A DNA stretch of 64,000 bases from Arthrobacter sp. GMC3 (GCF_002929305.1 NZ_PJIO01000017.1:1-64000), one strand, 5' to 3'. Positions 15,545-25,372 are shown, numbered from the stretch's first letter. Program-made: numbers and translations. Notes: generated from the sequence alone by a model not told the origin.

Positions 15545-17617
15545 CTACTTCAAGAGCCATCCAGTGGCTTCCCGGAACTCACGCTCAAAGATGGGCGTGA
15601 GGGTTTCCATGAACGTGCGGGTGACGTGGTTGTCGTCCTTGTAGACAATGACGTTTCCAATCACCGCCGGGCAACTCGTGTCGGGGCAGAAGAAGCTGCT
15701 GAAATCCAGGAATTTCGTGCCAGGCAGGCTGGGAGCCACGGCGTCGGTGGGGGAAATTTCCGGGTAGATCTCATCCCGCAATGCGCCACAGCCGGTGTAA
15801 TCGGCAGGGGACTCCTCCATGCACTGCGGAACCGGAGTCAGGGTGCGCGGGGTGTCCCTTACGGCGAGAACCTCGATGCCTGCCTCGTTCAGCTTCTGCA
15901 CCTCCCTCACCCAGCCAGAGTCGAGGCGTTCCACATAGCCGGGCCGGGCATCAGTGCGTGTGCTTGATGTCAGGACGAGGTCAGGCTTCATGGCCAGCAC
16001 CTCCTCCAGAACGCTTTTGTTGAACTCGATGCAGCCTTCGGAGATGCCATCGCTCGGGTCATCGCCAAGGGGGCAACCACCCTTTGTTATGGTACTCAGT
16101 TGCCAATTGTTCTTGGCGGCAATCTCGATGACGGGAGTGGACAGCACATAACTATGAGAACTTCCCAAAGCCACAATGCTCTTGGTACCGGAGATGTTGC
16201 CGTTGGTGCACCGGCTGGTGTCCTCTTCCGTGTTCTGCACGCAGGGGATTGGATAATGCGGCCATTCGTCATCGATGGTTGCCAAGGTGGGGAGCAACGC
16301 TGCCCCTGGGTCCGATCTGTCCACGTAGCCAGGAAAGAGTGACGCCGCGCCAGGGTTGTTCCTTTCCGCCTGGGCCATGAGGGCATGATTGACGCTATTT
16401 AGGTGTACCTGCCAGCTGCCAAGGGGCACGGCCACCAGGGTGAAGCAGACAGCGACAACTATCAGTGCGCGGCGCTTGTTTTGGCCAAGCCACTCGGTGC
16501 GGCGAAGCGGAGTGTCAACCCATTTGGTCAGGGCCCAAGCGGCCGCGACCGACACTACTATGATGCCAAGGCCGGACAACGGGCCAGCCTGGTCCGTTTT
16601 TGCGACAACCAAGAAGATGACCAACAGCGGCCAGTGCACCAGGTAGAGGGCATACGAGCTGTCACCAAGCTTGACCAGCGGTTTCCAGCTAAGGAAGCGG
16701 TCCGCGCCGAAAGGGCTCTCCGTGGATCCTGCAACAATGATGAATGCGGCGGACAAGGTGGGCCACAGTGCCATGTAGCCGGGGAACTGCTGGCCCACCT
16801 GAAGGACCAGCCCGCAGGACAGCATGCCGATGATGCCAAGCCACCCCAGGACGATCCGGGTGGGGCGTTTGAATCGCAGATACGGCAAGACCAGTGCCAG
16901 CAGTGACCCCAAGGCAAATTCCCACAGCCGGGTCCGGGTGTCGAAGTAGGCGAACTCTTGGTTGCTGTGCGTTGTGACGATTGAGAACACCAAGGAAACG
17001 CTAAAGACTGCGCCGAACATGTAGATCAACAGCGGGCGAATTTTTAGCTCATACCGACGCGCGATGATCAGGGCGAGGGCAAAAATCAGGGGCCACAGAA
17101 TGAATATTTGACCTTGGATGGACAGCGACCAGAAGTGTTGCAAGGGGCTGGCCACACTGTGGTCGGTTGCATAGTAGTCCACCGACTTGGAGGCCAGGAA
17201 CCAGTTTTGGAGGTAAAAAAGCGATGCCCAGGCCTCGCCGAATATGCCGTTCCAGCGGGTCTGCGGAACAAACAAGTAGGTGGCCCCAAGCGTTGCCAGC
17301 AAGGTCACCGCGATCAAGGGCAGGAGCCGCTTGAACAGGTGGGCCCAATACTTCAGCAGCTCCAGCGGACGCCCGGCCTCAAGTTTTCTGGTGAATTGGC
17401 CTGTCAGCAGGAATGCGGAGACCAACAGAAAAATGTCCACACCGCCGGAAATACGCCCAAACCAGACGTGGTAGGAAACCACCATGAGGACAGCCAGAGC
17501 GCGGAGGCCCTGGACCTCTGGGAGGAACTTACGTTGCGCGGATGTGTGGACTTCAGGCTTCCTTGCAGCCGATCTCCTACCAGAGGATTTCGGCTTCGTG
17601 GCGGTGCCTAACGACAT
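15545..17617 (-). CDS. O-acyltransferase (acyltransferase 3) with SGNH domain
   Basis: A 690-residue two-domain membrane protein. Residues about 30-390 carry the acyltransferase-3 pattern: KFLPEVQGLRALAVLMVVSY, then VDIFLLVSAFLLTGQ with many helices, and SLSIQGQIFILWPLIF. Residues about 440-690 form an SGNH domain with VALGSSHSYVLST (nucleophile Ser) and a late DDNHVTRTF (Asp-His). This architecture (OafA/YrhL/OatA-like) transfers acetyl groups from the cytoplasm to surface polysaccharide or peptidoglycan. The N terminus is Arg/Lys-rich. The ATG is at 17617. It stands alone, so the acceptor cannot be named. Confidence 0.88.
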   Translation of the reverse strand: MSLGTATKPKSSGRRSAARKPEVHTSAQRKFLPEVQGLRALAVLMVVSYHVWFGRISGGVDIFLLVSAFLLTGQFTRKLEAGRPLELLKYWAHLFKRLLPLIAVTLLATLGATYLFVPQTRWNGIFGEAWASLFYLQNWFLASKSVDYYATDHSVASPLQHFWSLSIQGQIFILWPLIFALALIIARRYELKIRPLLIYMFGAVFSVSLVFSIVTTHSNQEFAYFDTRTRLWEFALGSLLALVLPYLRFKRPTRIVLGWLGIIGMLSCGLVLQVGQQFPGYMALWPTLSAAFIIVAGSTESPFGADRFLSWKPLVKLGDSSYALYLVHWPLLVIFLVVAKTDQAGPLSGLGIIVVSVAAAWALTKWVDTPLRRTEWLGQNKRRALIVVAVCFTLVAVPLGSWQVHLNSVNHALMAQAERNNPGAASLFPGYVDRSDPGAALLPTLATIDDEWPHYPIPCVQNTEEDTSRCTNGNISGTKSIVALGSSHSYVLSTPVIEIAAKNNWQLSTITKGGCPLGDDPSDGISEGCIEFNKSVLEEVLAMKPDLVLTSSTRTDARPGYVERLDSGWVREVQKLNEAGIEVLAVRDTPRTLTPVPQCMEESPADYTGCGALRDEIYPEISPTDAVAPSLPGTKFLDFSSFFCPDTSCPAVIGNVIVYKDDNHVTRTFMETLTPIFEREFREATGWLLK

Positions 17618-17751
17618 AAATTAATACCCTTAGCAGTTTTCGTTGCCGACGCGCGACACTGATCCCCATAATTCCAGCATAACAATTCGTGGCCGGGAGG
17701 CGACCTTTTGGGATCTATCCCACAGGCCCAGCGCCCCGCCTGGCACATGGA

Positions 17752-17808
17752 AACGCCTCCTGCATCGGCCCGCGCCCGGTGGGAGAGCGAGGCAACGCAG
17801 GAGGCGTT
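17752..17808. terminator. Long inverted repeat between the SGNH genes
   Basis: A 12-bp perfect inverted repeat, AACGCCTCCTGC (17752-17763) and GCAGGAGGCGTT (17797-17808), with a 33-base loop. It lies 35 bases past the stop of the downstream-oriented gene at 17843, so it may be its terminator; there is no T tract. It is the only notable feature in 17618-17842. Confidence 0.5.
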
Positions 17809-17842
17809 GAATCAAGAAATGACGCGAGTGTTGCCCATGAGC

Positions 17843-18442
17843 CTAGAGTGCCTCGGGGAGATCCAGCCACTGGTACCAGCCGCGGTGCAGCACCAGCCAA
17901 GCCATCAGACCATAACCTGCCTGGCCCGGTGCACCCGCATTACTGGCCACATCATTGCGCCACTGCTCGTGGTTCTGCAAAGGCGAGAACGTGTCAACAT
18001 AGTGGTGCTTGCGGCGGGTGGTGACATCGGCAAAGGCCGTGTTCAGCTCGGCCAGCTTGCGGTTCAACGCCGGGTCAAGCGACGGTGGCGGGCCCACCAC
18101 GAACACCGGGATGTTCAGCTGGGTTGCACCGTCCAGAATGTTGGCCAGGTTCAGACGGCTGCGAGCCGTGGAAAGTCCGTACTCGATGTCCCTGCCCGAC
18201 AAACCAATGACCAGACGGTTTTCGTGAAAGTCGTCAAAGCGCTTGCCAGCCTCGTGCAGCCAACGCCCGGCCAGAGCCTCAGTTCCTTCCCTGGGACTGG
18301 CCAACACATACGGCTCAACCGTGATGCTCTCCTGCGGTGTCCTCGCCAGGACCCGGCCCAGCCAGCCAAGTGCGCGCGGATCGCCCACTCCAGCAACCAG
18401 CTCGTCTCCAACGGCCACAATTCGCAGTTCACGCTTTTCCAC
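17843..18442 (-). CDS. SGNH/GDSL-fold protein with a degenerate active site
   Basis: About 199 residues of the SGNH hydrolase fold: the N-terminal block is ELRIVAVGDELVAGVGDP, a GDSL-block position with Glu in place of the catalytic Ser (GDEL). A middle block LVIGLSGRDI corresponds to the block III region (normally GxND), and the C-terminal block is VASNAGAPGQAGYGLMAWL, where the usual DxxH is replaced (DVASNAGAP). So two catalytic residues are not recognisable, and esterase activity is doubtful. The start is GTG at 18440-18442 with AAGGGG just upstream; earlier in-frame ATGs lack a ribosome site. It lies downstream of kgd on the same strand, separated by kgd's terminator. Confidence 0.75.
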   Translation of the reverse strand: MEKRELRIVAVGDELVAGVGDPRALGWLGRVLARTPQESITVEPYVLASPREGTEALAGRWLHEAGKRFDDFHENRLVIGLSGRDIEYGLSTARSRLNLANILDGATQLNIPVFVVGPPPSLDPALNRKLAELNTAFADVTTRRKHHYVDTFSPLQNHEQWRNDVASNAGAPGQAGYGLMAWLVLHRGWYQWLDLPEAL

Positions 18443-18475
18443 GGTTCCCCTTCCACCTACGTACATCAAATGAAA

Positions 18476-18525
18476 GATGCCCGGCCTGTTCTCTGTGCTT
18501 CGCACAGCTATGCAGACCGGGCATC
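18476..18525 (-). terminator. Compound hairpin after kgd
   Basis: An outer 9-bp stem, GATGCCCGG (18476-18484) / CCGGGCATC (18517-18525), and an inner 6-bp stem, CTGTGC (18493-18498) / GCACAG (18502-18507) with loop TTC. It begins 11 bases after the kgd stop and most likely ends the kgd transcript. Confidence 0.7.
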
Positions 18526-18535
18526 GACCAACTTA

Positions 18536-21500
18536 TTAGTTGCGCTCGAACGCTTGCTTGACGAGCAATGCCTGCTCCACAGCGTGGATCTTTGCAGATC
18601 CCGTGGCCGTGGCAGCGGATGCCTTGCGGGAAACGCGCCCCAACTTCTTATCAAGCTCGGGGGCCAGGTTGAGGCCCATGAACGGCCACGGTCCCTGGTT
18701 GGCGGGCTCATCCTGTGCCCATACAACTTCAGCGTTGGGGTACTTGGCCAGTTCAGCCTTGATCTCCGCAAGCGGCAACGGGTACAGCTGCTCCACACGG
18801 ATGATGGCGGCCTTGGTGTCCGCGCTCTTCTCACGTTCTGCGAGCAGATCGTAGTACAGGCGTCCGGAAACCAGGATGACACGGTCGACGGCGTTGTTGT
18901 CCACCGTCGCATGGTCGCCGATCACCGGGCGGAAACCGCCGGTGGTGAAGTCCTCCACCGAAGAAGCGGCCGCCTTCAGACGCAGCAACTGCTTGGGTGT
19001 GAAGATGATCAACGGCTTGCGCGGGCGGCTGTACGCCTGGCGGCGCAGCAGGTGGAAGTGCGAGGCGGGAGTCGTGGGGTTAGCCACGATCATGTTTTCT
19101 TCGGCGCACATCTGCAAGTACCGCTCGATGCGAGCTGAGGAGTGGTCAGGTCCCTGGCCTTCGTAGCCGTGCGGAAGCATCAGCACCAGTGAGGAACGCT
19201 GTCCCCACTTTTGCTCAGCCGAGGAAATGAACTCATCCATGACCGTCTGGGCGCCGTTGGCGAAGTCGCCGAACTGGGCCTCCCAGATGACCAAGGCATC
19301 GGGGCTCTCTACCGAGTAGCCGTATTCGAAGCCCATGGCGGCGTATTCGCTGAGCAGGGAATCGTAGATCCACAGCTTGGCCTGGCTGTCGCTCAAGCCC
19401 GTAATGGGGTTCCAGACATTTCCGTTGGCACGGTCGTGGAACACTGCGTGACGCTGCACGAAGGTGCCGCGGCGCGAGTCCTGGCCGGCCATGCGGATCG
19501 GAACGCCTTCCAGGAGGAGGGAGCCAAAGGCCGCAAGTTCGCCGAAGCCCCAGTCAATGCCGCCTTCACGGGACATGACCTCACGCTTTTCCAGCAGAGA
19601 CTTCAACTTCTGGTGGACGGTGAAGCCCTCAGGAATCTCAGTGTGCACGGCGCCAATGCGTGCCAGTGTGGCAGCGGAGATGGCGGTGACCTTGGGATCG
19701 TTGATGCCGCCGTCGGCCTGCTGGGAGATGGGGCGTTCCAGATCGGAGACAGCCGCAGCATCCTTGGTGATGATCGGAATCGGTGAGGTCTGGGCTGCGT
19801 GGGTTTCCGCAAAGACGCGTTCCAGGCGTTCCTGGTAGTCGCGCAGCAACTGCGAGGCCTCGTCCTCAGTGATATCACCGCGGCCAATCAGGGCCTCGGT
19901 GTACAGGCGGCGCACCGAGCGCTTGGCCTCAATGAGGTTGTACATCAACGGCTGGGTCATCGAGGGATCATCACCCTCGTTGTGCCCGCGGCGGCGGTAG
20001 CAAACCATGTCGATGACAACATCCTTGCGGAAGCGCTGCTGGAACTGGTAAGCGAGCTGGGCCACGCGGACCACGGCCTCGGGATCGTCTCCGTTGACAT
20101 GGAAGACGGGGGCCTGGATCATCTTGGCCACATCGGTGGAGTACACCGAGGAGCGTGAGGACGACGGCGCCGTGGTGAAGCCAACCTGGTTATTCACCAC
20201 AATGTGGATGGTTCCGCCTGTGCGGTAGCCGCGCAGCTGGGAGAGGTTAAGCGTTTCGGCCACCACGCCCTGGCCCGCGAAGGCGGCGTCGCCGTGCACC
20301 ATGACCGGCAGTACGGGGAAGGCCTCGCCCTGGTCAAGGCGGTCCTGCTTGGCGCGAACAATGCCTTCCAAGACGGCATCCACGGCTTCCAGGTGCGAGG
20401 GGTTCGCGGCCAGGTAGACCTTGGTTTCGTTGCCGGCGTCGGAGGTGAACGTGCCCTCGGTGCCCAGGTGGTACTTCACATCGCCGGAGCCCTGGACGCT
20501 GCGTGAATCCTGGGTGCCCTCAAATTCGCGGAAGACCTGTGCATAGGTCTTGCCGGCGATGTTGGTGAGAACGTTCAGGCGGCCACGGTGAGCCATGCCG
20601 ATGGCAACCTCGTCCAGGCCGTCGTCCGCGGCGTCGGAAATGATCGAGTCAAGCAGCGGAATCAGGGATTCGCCGCCCTCCAGGGAGAAGCGCTTCTGGC
20701 CAACAAACTTCGTCTGCAGGAACGTCTCAAACGCCTCGGCAGCGTTCAGCTTGGAGACAATGCGCAGCTGCTCTTCGCGGCTCGGCTTGGAGTAGGGGTG
20801 CTCCAGCTCGTTTTGGAACCATTCGCGCTGTTCCGGTTCCTGGATGTGCATGTACTCCACACCCGTGGTCCGGCAGTAGGCGTCACGGAGCACACCAAGA
20901 ATGTCGCGGAACTTCAGCATGGGCTTGCCGCCGAAACCGCCGGTAGGCCATTCGCGGTCCAGATCCCACAGCGTCAGGCCGTAGGTGAAGATATCCAGGT
21001 CGGGGTGCTTGCGCTGGACATACTCCAGGGGATCGGTGTCGGCCATCAGGTGGCCGCGCACGCGGTAGGAGTGGATCAGTTGCTGGATGCGGGCGACCTT
21101 GTTGATTTCATCGGCCGGGTCAACCTGCATGTCAACGCGCCAGCGAACGGGCTCGTAGGGGATACGCAGGGACTCAAAGATCTCGTCGTAGAAGTTCTCG
21201 GCGCCAAGGAGCAGCTGGTGAACCTTCTTCAGGAACTCCCCGGATCCGGCTCCCTGGATGACGCGGTGATCATAGGTGGAGGTGAGTGTGAGGATCTTGG
21301 AGATGGCGCTCTGGGCGATGATCTTCTCACTGGCACCCTGGTACTCGGCTGGGTAATCCAAAGAGCCGACGCCGATGATGGCGGCCTGACCCTTGGACAG
21401 GCGCGGCACGGAGTGGACTGTGCCGATGCCGCCGGGGTTGGTCAGCGACACAGTGGTGCCGGAGTGATCATCCGCGGTGAGCTTGCCGGCGCGGGCGCGC

Positions 21501-22333
21501 TTGATCAAGTCCTCATAGGTGCGCCAGAACTCGGCAAAGTTCAGCGTCTCTGCCTTCTTGATGTTCGGGACCATGAGCAGGCGGGTGCCGTCGGGCTTGG
21601 GCATGTCAATGGCGATGCCGAAGTTCACGTGCGGCGGCTGGACGGCGACCGGCTTGCCGTCGATGACGTCGTAGTAGACGTTCATGGACGGGAACGCTGC
21701 CAGCGCGCGGATCACGGCATAGCCGATCAAGTGGGTGAAGGAGACCTTGCCGCCGCGGGCACGGGCAAGGTTGGAGTTGATGACAACACGGTTGTCGATG
21801 AGAAGCTTCGCCGGAATGGCGCGAACGCTGGTTGCCGTGGGCACTTCCAGGCTGCTGATCATGTTGGCGGCAATGGCCTTGGCCGGTCCGCGCAAAATGG
21901 AGGTGACAGCCTCGTCGGGGACCGAGGTGTCCTTGGCGGTCTTGGGCAGCTGGGCCGGGATGGGCGTAGTGCCCGTGCGGGCGGCATCCTTGGCAGGTGC
22001 TGGCGGGCGGGGGGCTGCCGGTGCTTTCGGGGCCACGGCGGGAGCTGCCGGTGCAGCAGAGGCCGGGGCCGTCGTCGTGCTGGCAGCAGGAGCGCTCACC
22101 GGAGCAGCGGCAGCCGCCGGAACTACCGGGATTTGGGCCGTAATTGGAGTGGAATTTGCGGCTGCGTGGCGTCCGTTGCCGGCTGCTTCATCGGCGTCAA
22201 AAGACTCAAACAGTGACCACCACTTTGTGTCCACAGAGTTTTTGTCGCTTTGGTAGCGCTCGTACAGTTCATCGACGAGCCACTCGTTTCCGCCAAATTC
22301 TTCGGGTAGACGGTGGATGGATTGCTCTGGCAC
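18536..22333 (-). CDS. kgd: Multifunctional 2-oxoglutarate decarboxylase/dehydrogenase (Kgd)
   Basis: About 1265 residues, a fusion typical of Actinobacteria (mycobacterial Kgd/SucA). An N-terminal E1-like segment (WLVDELYERYQSDKNSVDTK) is followed by an Ala/Pro-rich linker (residues about 55-115), an E2-like succinyltransferase domain ending in the catalytic-type DHRVIQGAGSGEF motif, and the ThDP-dependent E1 half with FAGQGVVAETLNLSQLRGY and VNNQVGFTT. There is no lipoyl domain, as in the family. It converts 2-oxoglutarate to succinyl-CoA or succinic semialdehyde in the TCA cycle. The start is GTG 22333 (V-P-E-Q-S) because upstream in-frame codons lack a usable start or ribosome site. Confidence 0.95.
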   Translation of the reverse strand: MPEQSIHRLPEEFGGNEWLVDELYERYQSDKNSVDTKWWSLFESFDADEAAGNGRHAAANSTPITAQIPVVPAAAAAPVSAPAASTTTAPASAAPAAPAVAPKAPAAPRPPAPAKDAARTGTTPIPAQLPKTAKDTSVPDEAVTSILRGPAKAIAANMISSLEVPTATSVRAIPAKLLIDNRVVINSNLARARGGKVSFTHLIGYAVIRALAAFPSMNVYYDVIDGKPVAVQPPHVNFGIAIDMPKPDGTRLLMVPNIKKAETLNFAEFWRTYEDLIKRARAGKLTADDHSGTTVSLTNPGGIGTVHSVPRLSKGQAAIIGVGSLDYPAEYQGASEKIIAQSAISKILTLTSTYDHRVIQGAGSGEFLKKVHQLLLGAENFYDEIFESLRIPYEPVRWRVDMQVDPADEINKVARIQQLIHSYRVRGHLMADTDPLEYVQRKHPDLDIFTYGLTLWDLDREWPTGGFGGKPMLKFRDILGVLRDAYCRTTGVEYMHIQEPEQREWFQNELEHPYSKPSREEQLRIVSKLNAAEAFETFLQTKFVGQKRFSLEGGESLIPLLDSIISDAADDGLDEVAIGMAHRGRLNVLTNIAGKTYAQVFREFEGTQDSRSVQGSGDVKYHLGTEGTFTSDAGNETKVYLAANPSHLEAVDAVLEGIVRAKQDRLDQGEAFPVLPVMVHGDAAFAGQGVVAETLNLSQLRGYRTGGTIHIVVNNQVGFTTAPSSSRSSVYSTDVAKMIQAPVFHVNGDDPEAVVRVAQLAYQFQQRFRKDVVIDMVCYRRRGHNEGDDPSMTQPLMYNLIEAKRSVRRLYTEALIGRGDITEDEASQLLRDYQERLERVFAETHAAQTSPIPIITKDAAAVSDLERPISQQADGGINDPKVTAISAATLARIGAVHTEIPEGFTVHQKLKSLLEKREVMSREGGIDWGFGELAAFGSLLLEGVPIRMAGQDSRRGTFVQRHAVFHDRANGNVWNPITGLSDSQAKLWIYDSLLSEYAAMGFEYGYSVESPDALVIWEAQFGDFANGAQTVMDEFISSAEQKWGQRSSLVLMLPHGYEGQGPDHSSARIERYLQMCAEENMIVANPTTPASHFHLLRRQAYSRPRKPLIIFTPKQLLRLKAAASSVEDFTTGGFRPVIGDHATVDNNAVDRVILVSGRLYYDLLAEREKSADTKAAIIRVEQLYPLPLAEIKAELAKYPNAEVVWAQDEPANQGPWPFMGLNLAPELDKKLGRVSRKASAATATGSAKIHAVEQALLVKQAFERN

Positions 22334-22654
22334 GTGTGTTACGCCTCTTCCATGAGTTCTTGTTGCCCGCTGTGCATGTTTTGCACCCCGCGCATGCCCC
22401 AGGACTGGGCGCATTTACGCAATGCAAGCTATTTTTTTCGATGGTCGGGGTCCAACAAACCCCTACCTCGTGTAAGTCTAGTGAGCATATTGGTTTGCAG
22501 GCCAATCTGGCCCGTGGTGAGTCTGGAACTATGTTGGAGGAATGTCCGGTTTTTTACGACGAACGGACGGATTTCCTGACTAGACTTCCAAGTGCCGCAT
22601 CCGCGGCCTGCAAGTTCGCAACGACCGCCGTGTCGGACTCATTTTGGAGTGCTC
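22334..22654. other. Divergent intergenic region between kgd and guaB1
   Basis: This 321-base region must hold promoters in both directions. Possible -10 elements are TAGACT at 22581-22586 on the + strand (reading towards guaB1) and a TAGACT on the minus strand near 22480 (reading towards kgd), but no good -35 boxes stand at the right distance. Short open frames in this stretch are not convincing. No repeat is evident. Confidence 0.3.
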
Positions 22655-24154
22655 ATGCGTTTTCTCACCCCGCCTGCCACAGACCTGACGTATTCGGACG
22701 TCTTCCTCGTCCCGTCACGGTCAAATATCACTTCCCGGCTGGATGTTGACCTCTCCAGCGGAGACGGCACCGGCACCACCATCCCGCTGGTGGTTTCGAA
22801 CATGACGGCCGTGTCCGGCAAACGGATGGCCGAAACGGTGGCCCGCCGAGGTGGCATCGCCATCTTGCCGCAGGACATCCCCCTTGATGTGCTTGGCTCC
22901 GTCATCGAATGGGTCAAGCTCCGGGACACCCTCTATGAAACGCCCGTGGTGATGAACGGCTCGGACACCGTCATCGACGCCGTGCACCTGATGACAAAGC
23001 GGTCCCACAACGCAGTAGTCATCGTTGAGAACGGCATCTTTGCCGGCGTGGTCCGCGGCGCAGACTGCGAGGACGTTGACAGATTCACCTCCCTCTCCGC
23101 CGTCATGCGCTCCAACGTACACACTCTGGACGCTGCTCCCTTCGACGCCATCCGTGCCCAGGCCGACGCCGGCACTCTCTCCGCCGCTGATGCCAAGAGT
23201 GCCACGGATGTTGCCTTGCGGGAGGCCTTCGCCTTTTTGGATGCCGCCGGCACCGACTTTGCTCCGGTACTGCGCTCAGGCGCCGTAGTTGGGGCGTTGA
23301 CCCGTACCGGGGCACTGCGCTCCACCATCTACCAACCGGCGGTGGACGACGCCGGGCGTCTTCGCATCGGTGTGGCAGTGGGCATCAATGGAGATGTCGC
23401 CCAGAAAGCTGCTGCGCTCTTGTCGTTCGGCGTGGACGCGTTAGTGGTGGACACCGCGCACGGACACCAGGAAAAGATGTTGGACGCGCTCCGGGCAGTG
23501 CGTTCCCTTGCGCCCACGGTTCCGGTGGCTGCCGGCAACGTGGTCAGTGCCGAGGGTGTGCGGGACCTGGTGGCAGCCGGAGCCGACATCATCAAAGTGG
23601 GCGTGGGACCGGGCGCCATGTGTACTACCCGGATGATGACGGCCGTGGGACGCCCGCAGTTCTCCGCCGTGCTGGAATGCTCCGCGGCCGCCGCCGCGCT
23701 GGGGGCCCACGTGTGGGCCGACGGGGGAGTGCGCTACCCACGCGATGTGGCGCTCGCACTGGCCGCCGGGGCCAGCCAGGTCATGATCGGCTCGTGGTTC
23801 GCCGGCACCTTTGAAAGCCCCGGCGACCTGCAGGTGGACGCGGGCGGCAGGCGCTACAAAGAGAGCTTTGGCATGGCCTCGGCCCGGGCAGTGCAAAACC
23901 GTTCAGCTGGCGACAAAGCGTTCGAGCGCGCACGCAAGGGTCTCTTCGAGGAAGGTATCTCAACGTCCAAGATGTACATTGACCCGGCCCGACCCGGCGT
24001 TGAGGACCTGCTCGACATGATCACGGCAGGGCTTCGCAGCTCGTTTACCTATGCGGGAGCCTCGTCCCTGGCGGAGTTCCGGGAACGCGCCATCGTGGGC
24101 GTGCAGTCAGCCGCAGGCTACGAAGAAGGCAGGCCGCTGCCGCAAAGCTGGTAG
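22655..24154 (+). CDS. guaB1: GuaB1-type IMP dehydrogenase family protein
   Basis: A 499-residue (beta/alpha)8 IMPDH-family protein. A CBS pair is at about 95-230 (with VVIVENGIFAGVVRGAD and APVLRSGAVVGALTRTG), inserted in the barrel. The catalytic loop is GVGPGAMCTTRMMTAVGRPQ with Cys at about 323. The related mycobacterial GuaB1 has been shown to work as a GMP reductase, converting GMP to IMP, and not as an IMP dehydrogenase; this gene belongs to that branch by length and loop sequence. The ATG follows GGAG by five bases; an upstream in-frame ATG would add 21 residues without family match. Confidence 0.9.
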   Translation: MRFLTPPATDLTYSDVFLVPSRSNITSRLDVDLSSGDGTGTTIPLVVSNMTAVSGKRMAETVARRGGIAILPQDIPLDVLGSVIEWVKLRDTLYETPVVMNGSDTVIDAVHLMTKRSHNAVVIVENGIFAGVVRGADCEDVDRFTSLSAVMRSNVHTLDAAPFDAIRAQADAGTLSAADAKSATDVALREAFAFLDAAGTDFAPVLRSGAVVGALTRTGALRSTIYQPAVDDAGRLRIGVAVGINGDVAQKAAALLSFGVDALVVDTAHGHQEKMLDALRAVRSLAPTVPVAAGNVVSAEGVRDLVAAGADIIKVGVGPGAMCTTRMMTAVGRPQFSAVLECSAAAAALGAHVWADGGVRYPRDVALALAAGASQVMIGSWFAGTFESPGDLQVDAGGRRYKESFGMASARAVQNRSAGDKAFERARKGLFEEGISTSKMYIDPARPGVEDLLDMITAGLRSSFTYAGASSLAEFRERAIVGVQSAAGYEEGRPLPQSW

Positions 24155-24171
24155 CGGAGGCGGGCCAGGCA

Positions 24172-24268
24172 CGGCGGCGGACCGGCATTCCCTCGGTCGC
24201 TATCCGACTAACGGCCGCGGGCGGCCTTGTAGTCTCCTTTACGCGACCTACGGAAACGCCGGCTCCGT
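24172..24268. repeat. Dispersed intergenic repeat, copy B
   Basis: Compact copy of the element also found at 9835-10020. Shared blocks in order are ATTCCCTCGG (24187-24196), TATCCGAC (24201-24208), CGGCCGCGGGCGGCC (24212-24226), TCTCCTTTACG (24233-24243) and GGCTCCG (24261-24267). It occupies the space between the convergent ends of guaB1 and the LacI gene. The palindromic core could fold as a hairpin. Confidence 0.75.
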
Positions 24269-24284
24269 CGCCCAGTCGTTCGAG

Positions 24285-25313
24285 TCAGGTATTCCGGAGC
24301 GGGGCTGGTCCTGTGGAACCTCGGATGGTCAGGTGCGTTGGCAGGATGGCGTGGCTGCGCGGGGCCGTGCCGAAGCCGGGGTTGAGCTGGCCAAGCAGCA
24401 TGGTCACAGCGTCCCGGCCGGCACGCTCCACGGGCGCCGTCACAGTGGTCAACGGCGGGCTGCAGAAGTCGGCCCCAAAGATGTCATCACAACCAACGAT
24501 GCTCATGTCCTGGGGCACGTGGACTCCGCGCTCCCGCAACCGTTGCAGCATGCCGATGGCGATGAGATCGTTGAAGGCGATCCCCGCAGTAGCCCCGGAA
24601 TGGACGAGCGCATCGGCTGCCGCCGCACCGGAATAGGTCCGTGGAGCGAAGGGACCAAGCCTCACCACGGTGACTCCGCGCTCTTGCCCAGCAGCCGACA
24701 ACCCAGCCCACCGGCGTCGACTGGAACTGGACGTGTCGGGGCCCGAGAGGTAAGCGATGCTCGTATGACCCAAGGAAATGAGATGGTCTAGCGCCTGGTT
24801 GGTGGCCGTGGGCGTGTCCAACATGACGGATGGAACCCCGGGGGCGTCGCGATTGATGGTCACGATCGGCATGGTGGCCGACACCTTTGCCAAGGCCTCA
24901 TCGCTCAGGCGTGAGGCAGTCAAAATGAGGCCGTCCGCAGTTTGCCGCAACTGCTCTACCGTGTTCACCTCAACCTCGTCCGATTCCTCGGTGTCCACAA
25001 GAAGCTGCGTATAACCGGCAGCCTTGAGCTGGAGCTGGGTGCCGCGGATGATGTCGAAGAAGAACGGATTGGTAATGTCGGCCACCAGCACTGCAACGGC
25101 CTTGGTTCGCCCGGAACTCAATGCCTTCGCTTGAGCGTTAGGTACGTACTTGAGCTCGGCCGCAGCTGCTTGGATCCGTTCACGCGTCCTGAAATTTACC
25201 CGGCCAGGGGTCGACAATGCCCTGGAAACCGTTGAGGCGGCCACACCGGATAAGGCCGCAACATCGTGAATGGTGGCGGGCCTGTCCGGCGATACGCCAG
25301 GGGGTGCACTCAT
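24285..25313 (-). CDS. LacI-family transcriptional regulator
   Basis: A 342-residue LacI/GalR protein. The HTH is TIHDVAALSGVAASTVSRAL near residues 14-33, followed by the hinge (PNAQAKALSSGRTKAVAVLV) and a periplasmic-binding-protein-like effector domain with DITNPFFFDIIRG and the C-terminal GCDDIFGADF. It is divergent from the hexuronate island and its promoter region contains the 16-bp palindrome at 25421-25436 shared by four promoters of that island. It is therefore a candidate repressor of the island and of itself, with a sugar acid as likely inducer. A second LacI protein with a nearly identical recognition helix is at 35234. Confidence 0.93.
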   Translation of the reverse strand: MSAPPGVSPDRPATIHDVAALSGVAASTVSRALSTPGRVNFRTRERIQAAAAELKYVPNAQAKALSSGRTKAVAVLVADITNPFFFDIIRGTQLQLKAAGYTQLLVDTEESDEVEVNTVEQLRQTADGLILTASRLSDEALAKVSATMPIVTINRDAPGVPSVMLDTPTATNQALDHLISLGHTSIAYLSGPDTSSSSRRRWAGLSAAGQERGVTVVRLGPFAPRTYSGAAAADALVHSGATAGIAFNDLIAIGMLQRLRERGVHVPQDMSIVGCDDIFGADFCSPPLTTVTAPVERAGRDAVTMLLGQLNPGFGTAPRSHAILPTHLTIRGSTGPAPLRNT

Positions 25314-25372
25314 GGATGGAATATCCTTGCCGGTTCGAGGCCTGGCCCGATGCCGGGACAGGCGTAAATGTG

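Noticed and set aside
17708..19138. Open frame of 476 codons on the + strand over the SGNH gene and the end of kgd
   Set aside because: It crosses two genes and a terminator on the other strand and shows no protein family.
20588..22216. Long open frame of 542 codons on the + strand opposite kgd
   Set aside because: It is the antisense of the kgd frame in high-GC DNA; its composition (Gly/Val/Leu/His rich) and lack of any motif mark it as a shadow.
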